From the NCBI RefSeq assembly GCF_024171695.1, contig NZ_JAMTCF010000005.1:62001-126000 (forward strand): 64,000 bases of DNA, written 5' to 3'. This document shows positions 50,562-58,711 of this stretch, piece after piece. The notes under the pieces were generated by a model. That model searched no databases, was not told the DNA's origin, and worked only from the letters and a program-made list of their open reading frames with translations. This stretch comes from Actinosynnema pretiosum. GTDB lineage: Bacteria; Actinomycetota; Actinomycetes; Mycobacteriales; Pseudonocardiaceae. The first letter of the stretch is position 1; every line of letters starts with the position of its first letter. The translations under genes and the position numbers were made by a program.

Positions 50562-52268
50562 GTGTCTGAGCGAGAGCACACCGGGCGGATCCTCGACGGC
50601 CGGTTCGAGCTGTTGGAGCGGCTGGGCAGCGGCGGCATGGGGACGGTGTGGCGGGCGCTCGACCTCGGGTTGCAGCGCGAGGTGGCCATCAAGGAGGTCC
50701 GGCCCGCCGACGCCGACCAGGTCGAGAGCAACCCGGCCGTGGCCGCGCAGCTGCGCGAGCGGGTGCTGCGCGAGTCCCGCGCGCTCGCCCGGCTCCAGCA
50801 CCCCAACGTGGTGTCGATCTACCAGATCGTGGACCTGCCCGGCTCGACCTACCCGTGGATCGTCATGGAGCTGGTCAGGGGCACCTCGCTGGAGGACCGG
50901 CTGAGCAAGGGGGTGCTCAGCCCCGTCGAGGCGGCGGGCATCGGGCGGGACGTGCTCGCCGCGCTGCGGTCCGCGCACGCCGCCGGGGTGATGCACCGGG
51001 ACGTCAAGCCGGGCAACGTGCTGCTGCGCCCCGACGGCAGCGCCGTGCTCACCGACTTCGGCATCGCCGCGCTCCAGGGCTCGACCCAGCTCACCGCCAC
51101 CGGCGAGGTCATCGGGTCGCCCGAGTACATCGCGCCGGAGCGGCTGCGCGGGGACGAGACGCAGGTGTCCTCCGACTTCTGGTCGCTGGCGATGCTGCTG
51201 TACGTGGCCGTCGAGGGCAGCCACCCGATGCGCCGCGCCTCCACCATGGCCACCCTCGCCGCCGTGATGACCGAACCGGTCCCGCCGCCGCGCCGCGCGG
51301 GCGCGCTCGGGGCCGCGCTGAACGCCGCGCTCCTGCAGGACCCGGCGATGCGGCCCAGCGGCGAGGCGCTGGACCAGCTGTTCGCGGCGGCCGAGCGGGA
51401 GACCGTCGGCGGGTTCGGTGCGCCGCCCACGCCCGCCGGTGGCGCGTTCGGCGCGCCGCTCACCCCCGCGAGCGGGAACTTCACCCCGCCGGGCGGGAAC
51501 TTCGTCGGGACGCCGCCCGGCGGGTTCACCCCCGCCAGCGGCGGACCCCAGCAGCACCCGCAGCACGGCCCGGCCAGCGGGCCGCAGCACGTCTACCAGC
51601 AGTCCTACCCGACCCCGCTCCCCGCGCCGCGCAAGAAGGCGGGCACCGTGGTCTTCTCGCTGGTCGGCGTCGTGCTGGTCGTCGCGCTCACCGTCGTCGT
51701 GGTCAGGATGGTCGGCACGGGCGCGGACACCGGGGGCGGCAGCGCCCGCACGGGCGTCTCCAGCACCGCCGGTGACACCCCGTACCAGAGCCAGGGCGTC
51801 ACCCCCGCCCCGGACGTCGCGAAGGTCGACCTGCTCACCCCGGACGGCGCGCGCACCGCCGCCGCCGCGTTCATCGAGGTCATGGGCACCACCAAGGTCT
51901 CCGACATCACCCTGTGGCCCGAGCGCGCCAGCGCCGTCGCCCCCACCGCGGCGGTCCCGAACGGGTTCGACAACTTCGAGTACACCGTCGGCGGCAAGGC
52001 CACCAGGGAGCGCCCGGACGGGGTCGACGCCGACCGGGCCGTGCTCGACCTCAACGAGGTCAACTGGGACGCCCTGCCCGGCCTGTTCGAGCGGGCGGCC
52101 AAGGACCTGGGCGTCCCGCAGCCGAAGAACCGGTACGTCATCGTCGACACCGGCCTCATCGACCACAAGGCCACGATCCGGATCTACCTGAGCGACGACT
52201 ACGGCGGCGCCTACCTGAGCGCGAACCTCAAGGGCGAGGTCGAGCGCCTCTACCCGCGCGACAAGTGA
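50562..52268 (+). CDS. Receptor-type Ser/Thr protein kinase (PknB-like)
   Basis: This 568-residue kinase has all core motifs: glycine loop LLERLGSGGMGTVWRA (residues 18-33), Lys in REVAIKEVRP near 44, catalytic loop GVMHRDVKPGNVLL near 145, Mg-binding DFG in VLTDFGIAAL near 165 and APE in EYIAPERLRG near 188. A Pro/Gly/Gln-rich juxtamembrane stretch (about 285-360) contains the repeated GAPLTPASGNFTPPGGNF pattern. One transmembrane helix (VVFSLVGVVLVVALTVVVVR) follows. The extracytoplasmic domain of about 180 residues is not a PASTA repeat and matches no sensor family I recognise. No phosphatase partner is adjacent. Confidence 0.93.
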   Translation: MSEREHTGRILDGRFELLERLGSGGMGTVWRALDLGLQREVAIKEVRPADADQVESNPAVAAQLRERVLRESRALARLQHPNVVSIYQIVDLPGSTYPWIVMELVRGTSLEDRLSKGVLSPVEAAGIGRDVLAALRSAHAAGVMHRDVKPGNVLLRPDGSAVLTDFGIAALQGSTQLTATGEVIGSPEYIAPERLRGDETQVSSDFWSLAMLLYVAVEGSHPMRRASTMATLAAVMTEPVPPPRRAGALGAALNAALLQDPAMRPSGEALDQLFAAAERETVGGFGAPPTPAGGAFGAPLTPASGNFTPPGGNFVGTPPGGFTPASGGPQQHPQHGPASGPQHVYQQSYPTPLPAPRKKAGTVVFSLVGVVLVVALTVVVVRMVGTGADTGGGSARTGVSSTAGDTPYQSQGVTPAPDVAKVDLLTPDGARTAAAAFIEVMGTTKVSDITLWPERASAVAPTAAVPNGFDNFEYTVGGKATRERPDGVDADRAVLDLNEVNWDALPGLFERAAKDLGVPQPKNRYVIVDTGLIDHKATIRIYLSDDYGGAYLSANLKGEVERLYPRDK

Positions 52269-52270
52269 CG

Positions 52271-52299
52271 TGCGGGGGGCGGCGACCCCGCCCCCCGCA
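52271..52299. terminator. Perfect 12-bp bidirectional terminator
   Basis: TGCGGGGGGCGG and CCGCCCCCCGCA form a perfect stem around a five-base loop. It sits two bases after the kinase stop and seven bases before the stop of the convergent gene. Confidence 0.75.
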
Positions 52300-52305
52300 G
52301 CCGGG

Positions 52306-53412
52306 TCACGGCCGGACGCCGGGCCCGTCCACGACCGCCGTCCCCACCGAGGTGAACCCGGTCACCGCCCCCGAGGGCAGCGAACCCTCCCCGGTCGCGA
52401 CCGTCCGCTCGCCGATGAACTGCCCCGTCGCCGGGTCCACGATCAGCTCGGCCCGCTCGAACGGCCCGGTCAGCCCGAGCGCGATCCCGACCCGGCCGTC
52501 CAGGTTCACCGCCCGGTCCAGCACCTCCAGACCGGGCAGTTCCGCCAGCACCCGGTACATCAGCGCCCGCACCTCCTTGCGCACCAGCCCGGTGCGCAGC
52601 GCGTCCGCGACGTAGGTCAGCAGCGCCGCGTCACCGCGCGAGCTGTCCTTGGGCGCGTCGGCGCGCAGCCGCGCGTGCAGCCCGGCCACGTCGGTGGGCA
52701 GCCCGTCCTGCCAGCGCTCGGTCGGCTGCTGCCAGCTCCCGGCGCCGCACCAGTCCGACTCCGGGACCGGCTCGACCCCGTGCACCCGGACCCGTCCCGC
52801 GGGCGGGGGCTCGTGGAACCGCCCGCACACCCCGCGCCACTCGCCCTCGGGTTGGCCCTCCTCCTCGGGGAACGCCCCGGCCCGCTCGGCCTCCTCGGCC
52901 GTGCCGACCACCCACCGGTGCTCCCCGGTGACGTCCCTGCGCTCCACCCACTCGGCGCGCCGGTCGGCGGGGACCCAGGTCTCCGCCAGGTTCTCGCTCA
53001 GCCTGCTGAACGACCGGCCGCCCGCCGACGAGGTGTCCAACGTCCACGCGCGGGTGGTGACCAGCAGGTACCGCCCCGGCCCCACCTCGGGGTCGACCTC
53101 GCCCACCGCGACCGCCGCGGCCCGCTCCAGCGCCTCCGCCGCCTCCGCCGACGCGCCCCGCCCGCCGAACCGCTCGGGCCCCACCACCAGCCCGCCCGCG
53201 ACCAGCACGGCCACCGCCGCCGCTCCCGCCACCCAGCGCCCGCCCACCACGCCCACCCCTCTCGTCGCACCCGTGCCCGCCATCCCGTCCAGCAGCGCCG
53301 CGCGCGCCCTGCCCAGCGCCGCGTCCGCCCCGCCGTCCCGGTCGGCCCCACCGGGGTCGAGCGCCTCCAGCGCCCCGTCCAGCTCGGCCTCGCTCCACGA
53401 CCGCCGCGTCAC
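52306..53412 (-). CDS. Single-pass membrane protein paired with the ECF sigma factor (CU044_5270-like)
   Basis: The protein has 368 residues from GTG 53412, which overlaps the sigma-factor stop and has GAGGAGG upstream. A short acidic cytoplasmic segment (SWSEAELDGALEALDPGGAD) precedes one transmembrane helix (WVAGAAAVAVLVAGGLVVGP). The large extracytoplasmic domain contains GRYLLVTTRAWTLDT, then WVPADRRAEWVERRD and, near the end, ELIVDPATGQFIGERTV. This is the layout of the CU044_5270 family that commonly accompanies actinobacterial ECF sigma factors. An anti-sigma-like or sensing role is inferred from coupling; the typical zinc HxxxCxxC motif is absent. Confidence 0.82.
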   Translation of the reverse strand: MTRRSWSEAELDGALEALDPGGADRDGGADAALGRARAALLDGMAGTGATRGVGVVGGRWVAGAAAVAVLVAGGLVVGPERFGGRGASAEAAEALERAAAVAVGEVDPEVGPGRYLLVTTRAWTLDTSSAGGRSFSRLSENLAETWVPADRRAEWVERRDVTGEHRWVVGTAEEAERAGAFPEEEGQPEGEWRGVCGRFHEPPPAGRVRVHGVEPVPESDWCGAGSWQQPTERWQDGLPTDVAGLHARLRADAPKDSSRGDAALLTYVADALRTGLVRKEVRALMYRVLAELPGLEVLDRAVNLDGRVGIALGLTGPFERAELIVDPATGQFIGERTVATGEGSLPSGAVTGFTSVGTAVVDGPGVRP

Positions 53413-53975
53413 CGCTCCTCCTCGACCCCGTGGGCCCGCAACCGCCCGCGCACCCGGTGCAACCGCGACCGCACCGTCCCGGCCGGGATGCCCAGCGCCC
53501 CGGCCACCTCGGTCGCGTCCAGCCCGGCCCAGCTCGTCAGCAGCAGCACGTCCCGGTCGCCCGGTTCCAGCGCGGCCAGCGCGCCCGCCAGCCGCCTGGC
53601 CGCCACCGCCGCGTCCACCCGCTCCGCCACCCGACCGCCGTGGTCGTCCGCCGCGCCGTCCCCGGTCACGTCGACCCCGGCCCGCGCGAACGCCCGCAAC
53701 CCCCGAACCTCCTGGCGCAGGTGCCTGCGCAGCAGGTTCGCGGCGATCCCGTGCAGCCACGCCCGCGCCGTCCCGCGCGCCGGGTCGTACCCGGCCCTGC
53801 TCTGGTAGGCCACCAGGAACGTCTCGGCCACCAGGTCGTCGGCCAGGTCGCCGACCCGCCGCCGCAGGTAGCCGTGCAGCGCGCGGGCGTGCCGGTCGAA
53901 CAGCGCGCCGAACGCCCGCACCGGGTCGGACAGGTCCGGGCGGTCGGTGTCCCGGTCGTCCTCGATCGCTCGCAC
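53409..53975 (-). CDS. ECF-family RNA polymerase sigma factor
   Basis: This 188-residue sigma factor starts at GTG 53975; an ATG at 54059 would add 28 residues. Region 2 is clear: FGALFDRHARALHGYLRRRV, then DDLVAETFLVAYQSRAGYDP and ARAWLHGIAANLLRRHLRQE. Region 4 is also clear: LAALEPGDRDVLLLTSWAGL, then EVAGALGIPAGTVRSRLHRV. It overlaps the membrane-protein gene by four bases. The pair resembles ECF modules with a one-helix membrane partner. Target promoters are not predictable. It diverges from the DUF4241 gene with overlapping control regions. Confidence 0.9.
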   Translation of the reverse strand: MRAIEDDRDTDRPDLSDPVRAFGALFDRHARALHGYLRRRVGDLADDLVAETFLVAYQSRAGYDPARGTARAWLHGIAANLLRRHLRQEVRGLRAFARAGVDVTGDGAADDHGGRVAERVDAAVAARRLAGALAALEPGDRDVLLLTSWAGLDATEVAGALGIPAGTVRSRLHRVRGRLRAHGVEEER

Positions 53976-54044
53976 ACCCGGTTCTTGCCCGCAGCCGCCC
54001 GAGGTGTTCACGGGTCCGGCCGGGCCCGCTCCGGAGCGCGCCAC

Positions 54045-54050
54045 TACTTT
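54045..54050 (+). promoter_or_regulatory. Candidate -10 element TACTTT for a leaderless transcript
   Basis: TACTTT ends seven bases before ATG 54058. No ribosome-binding site is visible, which fits the leaderless pattern seen at three other genes in the window. Confidence 0.45.
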
Positions 54051-54057
54051 CTGCGGC

Positions 54058-55230
54058 ATGGGACAGATGGTGGGCCTGGTCTACTGCGAGGGGTGGGACC
54101 CCGTCGCGCGGACCGTCGTCGGCGTGCTCGACGAGGAGCAGGCGCGCGAGCGCGACTTCGCGGGGGAGCAGTACGCGGTGTGCCTGGTCGACCCGGACTC
54201 GGGCGCGCCGACCGCGCTGCTGGAGATCGCCGACCGGTACCGGCGCTGCTCGTGGTTCGACGAGAGGGGCAGGCGCTCGCGGGTCAGGGTGGACGTGGTG
54301 CTGCACGGGCGGCTGTTCCACCTGTCCACCACCGAGTGGGCGTACGGCCCGGACGACGCCGAGTTCGCGGACGGGGTGGAGCGCACCGAGACCACCCACT
54401 CGCCCCAGGGCGACCGGGACGTCGTGCGGGACCTGCCCGACGGCGGTTCGCACGCCACCGAGGACGAGGTCCCGGTCGAGACCCTGTACCGGCGGGTGCC
54501 CGCCTTCGGCGACTGGAACGCCGCCACCGGGTTCGACGGGACCTTCGTGCGGCGGTCCGTCCCGTCCGCCCCGGCGGGCGACGAGCCGCCGTGGCGCCCG
54601 CCGACGCCGTTGCGGCCGAGGGTGGGGGAGCTGTTCGAGCCGGGCGCGAGCTTCGTCGTGGACGGCTCGGAGTTCACGATCGAGACCCACGACGTCGGTC
54701 CGCTGCGCCTGCCCAGCGGCAGGCTCGTCGCCGCCGACCCGGCCTGGCCCACCGACGAGGAGCCGTTCGACGACATGCTCATGCCGGTGGCCCACCCGGT
54801 GCGGGTGCTGCTGGCGGTGTGCGCGGACAAGCCGGACTGGAAGCCGGTGGCCGCGCTCCAGCTCGTGCTGGCCGACGTGCCCGCCGCGACCTGGGAGCCC
54901 GCGCGCGTGGAGGGGAGCGACCCGGTGCTGCTGGGGGAGGGCGAGTTCTACGGCGCGGGCGTGGACTCGGGGCAGCTGTGCTTCGTGGACGCCTCGGCGG
55001 CGGAGGCGCTCGGCGAGGTGGTGGGGGAGCACGAGATCGACCCGGACGGGGCGGAGCACCGCACCGCGCTGCTGTCCGACCCGGTGAGCGGGGGCGACAT
55101 GGTGCTGTTCACCGCGCCGAACGGGGACGGGGCGTACCCGACGTGGGTCGGGCGGGCGGCGGACGGGTCGATCACCTGCTTCGTGCTGGACGCGCTGTTC
55201 GTGCCGGAGCGGTACTACGACGTGGGCTGA
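54058..55230 (+). CDS. DUF4241 family protein
   Basis: This 390-residue soluble protein starts at ATG 54058; an ATG at 54067 is close by. The first half (VGLVYCEGWDPVARTVVGVL) is unassigned. The C-terminal half follows the DUF4241 pattern: LRLPSGRLVAADPAWP, PVAHPVRVLLAVC, then AATWEPARVEG, EFYGAGVDSGQLCFVDASAA and TAPNGDGAYPTWVGRAADGS. The family has no known catalytic function. It is often encoded near phage- or toxin-related loci in other bacteria, though nothing here supports that. The divergent neighbour is the sigma-factor gene. Confidence 0.75.
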   Translation: MGQMVGLVYCEGWDPVARTVVGVLDEEQARERDFAGEQYAVCLVDPDSGAPTALLEIADRYRRCSWFDERGRRSRVRVDVVLHGRLFHLSTTEWAYGPDDAEFADGVERTETTHSPQGDRDVVRDLPDGGSHATEDEVPVETLYRRVPAFGDWNAATGFDGTFVRRSVPSAPAGDEPPWRPPTPLRPRVGELFEPGASFVVDGSEFTIETHDVGPLRLPSGRLVAADPAWPTDEEPFDDMLMPVAHPVRVLLAVCADKPDWKPVAALQLVLADVPAATWEPARVEGSDPVLLGEGEFYGAGVDSGQLCFVDASAAEALGEVVGEHEIDPDGAEHRTALLSDPVSGGDMVLFTAPNGDGAYPTWVGRAADGSITCFVLDALFVPERYYDVG

Positions 55231-55289
55231 TTCGGGAACCCGCGCCCGAACCGCGCCCGCGCACCCGCCCCGGCTGCTTGGATGGCGCG

Positions 55290-55973
55290 GTGCCGTGGGA
55301 GTTGGTCGAGCGCCTGTCCTGGCTGGCCGGGATCGTCAGCGCGCTGCTCGCCGCCGTCGCCGCGTGGTCGGCGGCCAGGACCGCCAGGGGCAGCGCCCGC
55401 GACCTCGCGCTGATCGTCGCCGCCGCCACCGACCGGCCTGAGCTGCTCGCGGTGCTGGAGGCCGACGCGCGGGCGCGGGTCGAGCGGGTGCGGCGGCGGG
55501 TCAGGGCCGCGCTGGCGCTCATCAGCTGCGCGCTCCTGCTGGTCGGGCTGGGCGGGGCGATCGCCTGGGCGGGGTTGTCGGTGAGCCGGTACGAGGACTT
55601 GTCGGTGGTCGGCGGGCACCGGCCGCGCGCCGAGCGGGAGTGCGCCGCCGCCGGGGAGGCCGCCGTCTGCGCGGACTCGCACGTCTACCTGCTCGGTGCG
55701 GCGGAGGAGGTGGAGACCCGCTTCGCCGGGCCGGAGCGGGACGGGGCGGGCGTGGTCGTGGTGACGCTGCCCCGGTGCCGGGCGGAGGTGCGGTGGCGGG
55801 TGTCGGTGGACGGGCGGGTGGTCGCCTCGGCCGTCTCCCACGACGTCCACGTCGGGGTGGAGTTCCGCGCGCCCGCCGGGCGGCAGCACGTGTTCACCGC
55901 CGAGCGCGCGCCGGGAGGGGAGTGCGAGACCGCGCAGCTGAACGTCCGGGTCGGGGTCACGCACGACCGGTGA
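55290..55973 (+). CDS. Hypothetical two-helix membrane protein
   Basis: The protein has 227 residues from GTG 55290. An N-terminal hydrophobic segment (LSWLAGIVSALLAAVAAWSA) and a second helix (ALALISCALLLVGLGGAIAW) flank a charged helical cytoplasmic loop (LLAVLEADARARVERVRRRV). The C-terminal 130 residues form an exported domain with two or more Cys (ERECAAAGEAAVCADS, LPRCRAEVRW, GGECETAQ) and beta strands. I recognise no family. It ends 12 bases from the stop of the convergent nitroreductase gene. Confidence 0.65.
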   Translation: MPWELVERLSWLAGIVSALLAAVAAWSAARTARGSARDLALIVAAATDRPELLAVLEADARARVERVRRRVRAALALISCALLLVGLGGAIAWAGLSVSRYEDLSVVGGHRPRAERECAAAGEAAVCADSHVYLLGAAEEVETRFAGPERDGAGVVVVTLPRCRAEVRWRVSVDGRVVASAVSHDVHVGVEFRAPAGRQHVFTAERAPGGECETAQLNVRVGVTHDR

Positions 55974-55985
55974 CCCCGACCCCGG

Positions 55986-56663
55986 TCAGCGGTGGAACCG
56001 GGTGGTCTCGCCCAGCGGCGCGCGGCCCACGGTGACCGCGTTCACCGCGGCCTCCGGGTCCGCGTGCCCGAACGCGACGCCGAACAGCAGCTTCCCGCCG
56101 ATGACCCCCAGGTTCTCGCGCACCACGTCCGCGTAGAAGCTCAGCAGCGCCTGCGGGCAGCTCGCCACCCCGTGCGCCTCCAAGGCCAGCAGCAGGGTCT
56201 GTGCGTACATGCCCACGTCGGCGGTCAGCCTGGGGTCGCCGGAGTCCGGCGCGAACAGCAGCGCCACGTGCGGCGCGCCGTAGAACTCCAGGCTCCGCTC
56301 GTCGTACGCGGCCCGCCGCGCCTCCGCCTCCCGGCCGATGCCCAGCGCCCCGTACAGCGCGGCGCCCGCCTCGGCGCGCCTGCGCAGGTGGGTGGGGGAG
56401 TAGACGTCGTGGCTGTGCGGGAAGTCGACGCTCCGGTGACCGGTGGCGTGCGCGGCGACCAGCGCGGCGGCGAGCCGGTCCTTGGCCGCGCCGCTGACCA
56501 CCTCCACCTGCCACGGCTGCGCGTTCGAGTTCGACGGCGCGGCGCCCGCCAGGGTGAACACCGCCTCCAGGGTCTCCTGCGGCACCGGGGTGGGCAGGAA
56601 CGCCCTGGTGGCGCGGCGTCCCCGGATCAGGCGGTCGGCGAGGGCGGGGAGGGTGGTCGGCAC
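55986..56663 (-). CDS. Nitroreductase-family FMN oxidoreductase
   Basis: This 225-residue enzyme starts at GTG 56663 with AAGGAG six bases upstream. FMN-binding blocks are evident: IRGRRATRAFLPTPVPQETL, LAGAAPSNSNAQPWQVEVVS, then DVGMYAQTLLLALEAHGVAS and ENLGVIGGKLLFGVAFGHAD. It matches the NfnB/RutE-like subgroup that reduces quinones or nitroaromatics with NAD(P)H. It is divergent from a TetR regulator across a palindromic site, so it is probably repressed by that regulator and induced by its substrate. Confidence 0.92.
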   Translation of the reverse strand: MPTTLPALADRLIRGRRATRAFLPTPVPQETLEAVFTLAGAAPSNSNAQPWQVEVVSGAAKDRLAAALVAAHATGHRSVDFPHSHDVYSPTHLRRRAEAGAALYGALGIGREAEARRAAYDERSLEFYGAPHVALLFAPDSGDPRLTADVGMYAQTLLLALEAHGVASCPQALLSFYADVVRENLGVIGGKLLFGVAFGHADPEAAVNAVTVGRAPLGETTRFHR

Positions 56664-56672
56664 GGTGGGCTC

Positions 56673-56700
56673 CTTAAGTACACGGTTTCGTTTACTTAAG
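56673..56700. promoter_or_regulatory. TetR operator-like palindrome between the nitroreductase and tetR genes
   Basis: CTTAAGTACACG and CGTTTACTTAAG are inverted repeats matching at 11 of 12 positions around a GTTT centre. The site directly precedes the nitroreductase ribosome-binding site. A second, weaker pair (GTGTAAACG with CGTACAC) lies at 56728-56745, just before the regulator start. Confidence 0.75.
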
Positions 56701-56754
56701 GAGACTGTAGCGGATCACCCGCGCCCGTGTAAACGCCGCCGTACACTTCAGGTC

Positions 56755-57357
56755 ATGGCGGACACCGGGCAGCGGGCGGGCAGGGGCGCGAGGGAGCGGG
56801 TGCTGGCGGCGGCGGTCCGGCTCTTCACCGAGCGCGGCATCACCGCGACCACCATGGAGGACGTCGCCGCCGCCGCCCCGGTCTCCAAGCGCACCCTCTA
56901 CGCGCACTTCCCCACCAAGGAGGACCTCGTCCTCGCCCAGCTCGACCACCTGCTCGACTCCGGCGCGACGATGCTGGACGCCCTGCGGGACGACGGGGTC
57001 CCGCCCCGCGAGCGGCTGCTGGGCATGTTCGGCCTCGGCCTGTGGGACGGGGACGTGCGCTCGTGCCCGTTCCTGCGCGCCGCCACCGAGGACCCCGACC
57101 CGGACGGCCGCGCGCACGCCTTCGCCCGCGCGCAGAAGCTCGTGATGCTGGAACTGGCGACCGGCCTCGTCGCCGAGCTGGGGATCGCCGAGCCGGAAGC
57201 GCTCGCCGAGCAGCTCGTCACGCTGTCCGACGGCGTGGCCAGCCGGGCGATGGTGCTCAACGACCCCGACTACGGCCGCCACGCCCGCGCCGCCGCCGAG
57301 GTCCTGCTCGACCACGCGCCGCGCCTGGCCGACGCGAGCGCGAACACGTCCGCCTGA
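56755..57357 (+). CDS. TetR-family transcriptional repressor
   Basis: This 200-residue regulator has an N-terminal helix-turn-helix (AAAVRLFTERGITATTMEDV, AAAAPVSKRTLYAHFPTKED) within residues 12-60 and a ligand-binding C-terminal domain. The latter contains LLGMFGLGLWDGDVRSCPFL and a Cys in that loop that might react with electrophiles. The ATG at 56755 has AGG close upstream. It is divergent from the nitroreductase with a clear palindrome between them, so local autoregulated control is expected. Confidence 0.93.
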   Translation: MADTGQRAGRGARERVLAAAVRLFTERGITATTMEDVAAAAPVSKRTLYAHFPTKEDLVLAQLDHLLDSGATMLDALRDDGVPPRERLLGMFGLGLWDGDVRSCPFLRAATEDPDPDGRAHAFARAQKLVMLELATGLVAELGIAEPEALAEQLVTLSDGVASRAMVLNDPDYGRHARAAAEVLLDHAPRLADASANTSA

Positions 57358-57437
57358 CGGAGGCGCGACGGCGGTCCGGCGCGCGAGGATTCCCCGTGCC
57401 ACCAAGGCATCCGCACCGATCCGGCAGGGGACCCACC

Positions 57438-57734
57438 GTGCTCATGGCTCTCGTCGAACTGCGCACCGCCCACCGCGAGACCGTCCTGGCCCACTTCGAC
57501 GCCGAGCGCGACCGTGTCCGCGCCATGCCCGGCAACCTGGCCTTCCGGGTCTGCGCCTCCCGCGAGGACCCGGACCGCGCGACCGTCCTGCACGAGTGGA
57601 CCGACCGCGCCGCGCTCGACGGCTACCTCGCGTCCGAGCCCTTCGCCCGCCTCGGCGCCTCGGTCCGCCCGCTGCTGGCCGAACCGCCGGTCAGCAGGCG
57701 CTTCCGCGCCGAACCGCTGGACGTGGTCGCCTGA
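57438..57734 (+). CDS. Antibiotic biosynthesis monooxygenase (ABM)-fold protein
   Basis: From GTG 57438 (AGGGGA upstream) the protein has 98 residues; ATG 57444 is the alternative. The ferredoxin-like ABM pattern is LVELRTAHRETVLAHFDAER, then MPGNLAFRVCASREDPDRAT and VLHEWTDRAALDGYLASEPF. ABM proteins include cofactor-free quinone-forming oxygenases and heme-degrading enzymes. It ends in a CTGA overlap with the AraC-type regulator gene, so the two are probably one transcript and functionally linked. Confidence 0.85.
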   Translation: MLMALVELRTAHRETVLAHFDAERDRVRAMPGNLAFRVCASREDPDRATVLHEWTDRAALDGYLASEPFARLGASVRPLLAEPPVSRRFRAEPLDVVA

Positions 57735-58492
57735 CCGCCCTCGACCTCCGGGAGGCGCGCGCCGTCGTGCGCTCCTTCCCGGCCGCGCCCACCCGCGACC
57801 TGCTGCTGGAGCACCACTACCTGCTCCGCGCCTCCACCGGGACCCTCCGGCTGGAGGCGCGCGGTCGCGCCTGGCTGCTGCCGCCCGCGCGCGCCGCGCT
57901 GATCGAGGCGGGCGAACCGATCCGGGTCACCGTGCCCGCCCCGGTCACCACCGCCTCGGTCCTGCTGCACCCCGGCTTCACCCCACCGCCGCCCGCCCCG
58001 CTGGCCGTGTTCGACCTGACCCCGCTGGCCCGCCACCTGCTCGCCGAGTGCGCCGCCCTGCCGGGGTCCGCCGAACCGCTGGACGCCTACGCCCGCCCGC
58101 TCTTCGCCGCGCTCGCCGCCGTCACCTGGCGGCTGGCCGAGCGCCCGGCGCCGGTGTCCGTCCCGGTGGGCCGGTCGGCCGAGCTGCGCGAGGCGCTGCG
58201 GCTCACCGGGGAACGCCTCGGCGACGACCCGCGCTTCACCGACCTGGCCGCCGAGGTGGGGCTCGCGCCGCGCTCGCTGGCCCGCAGGTTCGCCGAGGAG
58301 ACCGGGACGACGTGGCGCGCGGTGCTGCGCCGGATGCGGCTGCTGCGGGCGATCGAGGCGCTGGCGGGCGACGAGCCGATCACCGCGATCGCCCACGCGG
58401 TCGGCTACAGCTCGCTGTCCGCGTTCAACGCCGCCTTCCTCGACCTCACCGGCCGGACCCCCGGCGACTACCGCGCGAGCTTCCGGGGCTGA
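57731..58492 (+). CDS. AraC-family transcriptional regulator, possible CTG start
   Basis: The protein shows a cupin-like N-terminal region (LLLEHHYLLRASTGTLRLEA) and a C-terminal double helix-turn-helix: FTDLAAEVGLAPRSLARRFA, then AIAHAVGYSSLSAFNAAFLD and the closing TGRTPGDYRASF. No ATG, GTG or TTG lies where the family normally begins. A CTG at 57731, overlapping the ABM stop as CTGA, would give LTALDLREARAVV and 253 residues. The next in-frame candidate, GTG 57767 with GGGAGG eleven bases upstream, removes twelve residues. Either way the DNA-binding domain is complete. Confidence 0.85.
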   Translation: MTALDLREARAVVRSFPAAPTRDLLLEHHYLLRASTGTLRLEARGRAWLLPPARAALIEAGEPIRVTVPAPVTTASVLLHPGFTPPPPAPLAVFDLTPLARHLLAECAALPGSAEPLDAYARPLFAALAAVTWRLAERPAPVSVPVGRSAELREALRLTGERLGDDPRFTDLAAEVGLAPRSLARRFAEETGTTWRAVLRRMRLLRAIEALAGDEPITAIAHAVGYSSLSAFNAAFLDLTGRTPGDYRASFRG

Positions 58493-58711
58493 CCCGCGCC
58501 CGCCGCCGTGCCCGCCCGCCGTCCCTGCCCGCCGTCCCCGCCGTGCCGACCTCGCCGCGCCGACCCCGACCCGCCCGCCGGGTCAACGCCCTGCGCCGTG
58601 CGGCCGAAGCACCCCGCCGCGCCCGGCCCGAACCCTGGTGCTCGCGCACCCGCCGTGCTGGACTGGCTCCCCCGTCCTAGCACGTCGTGGTGTCGAGGAG
58701 GAGCAAGAGCC

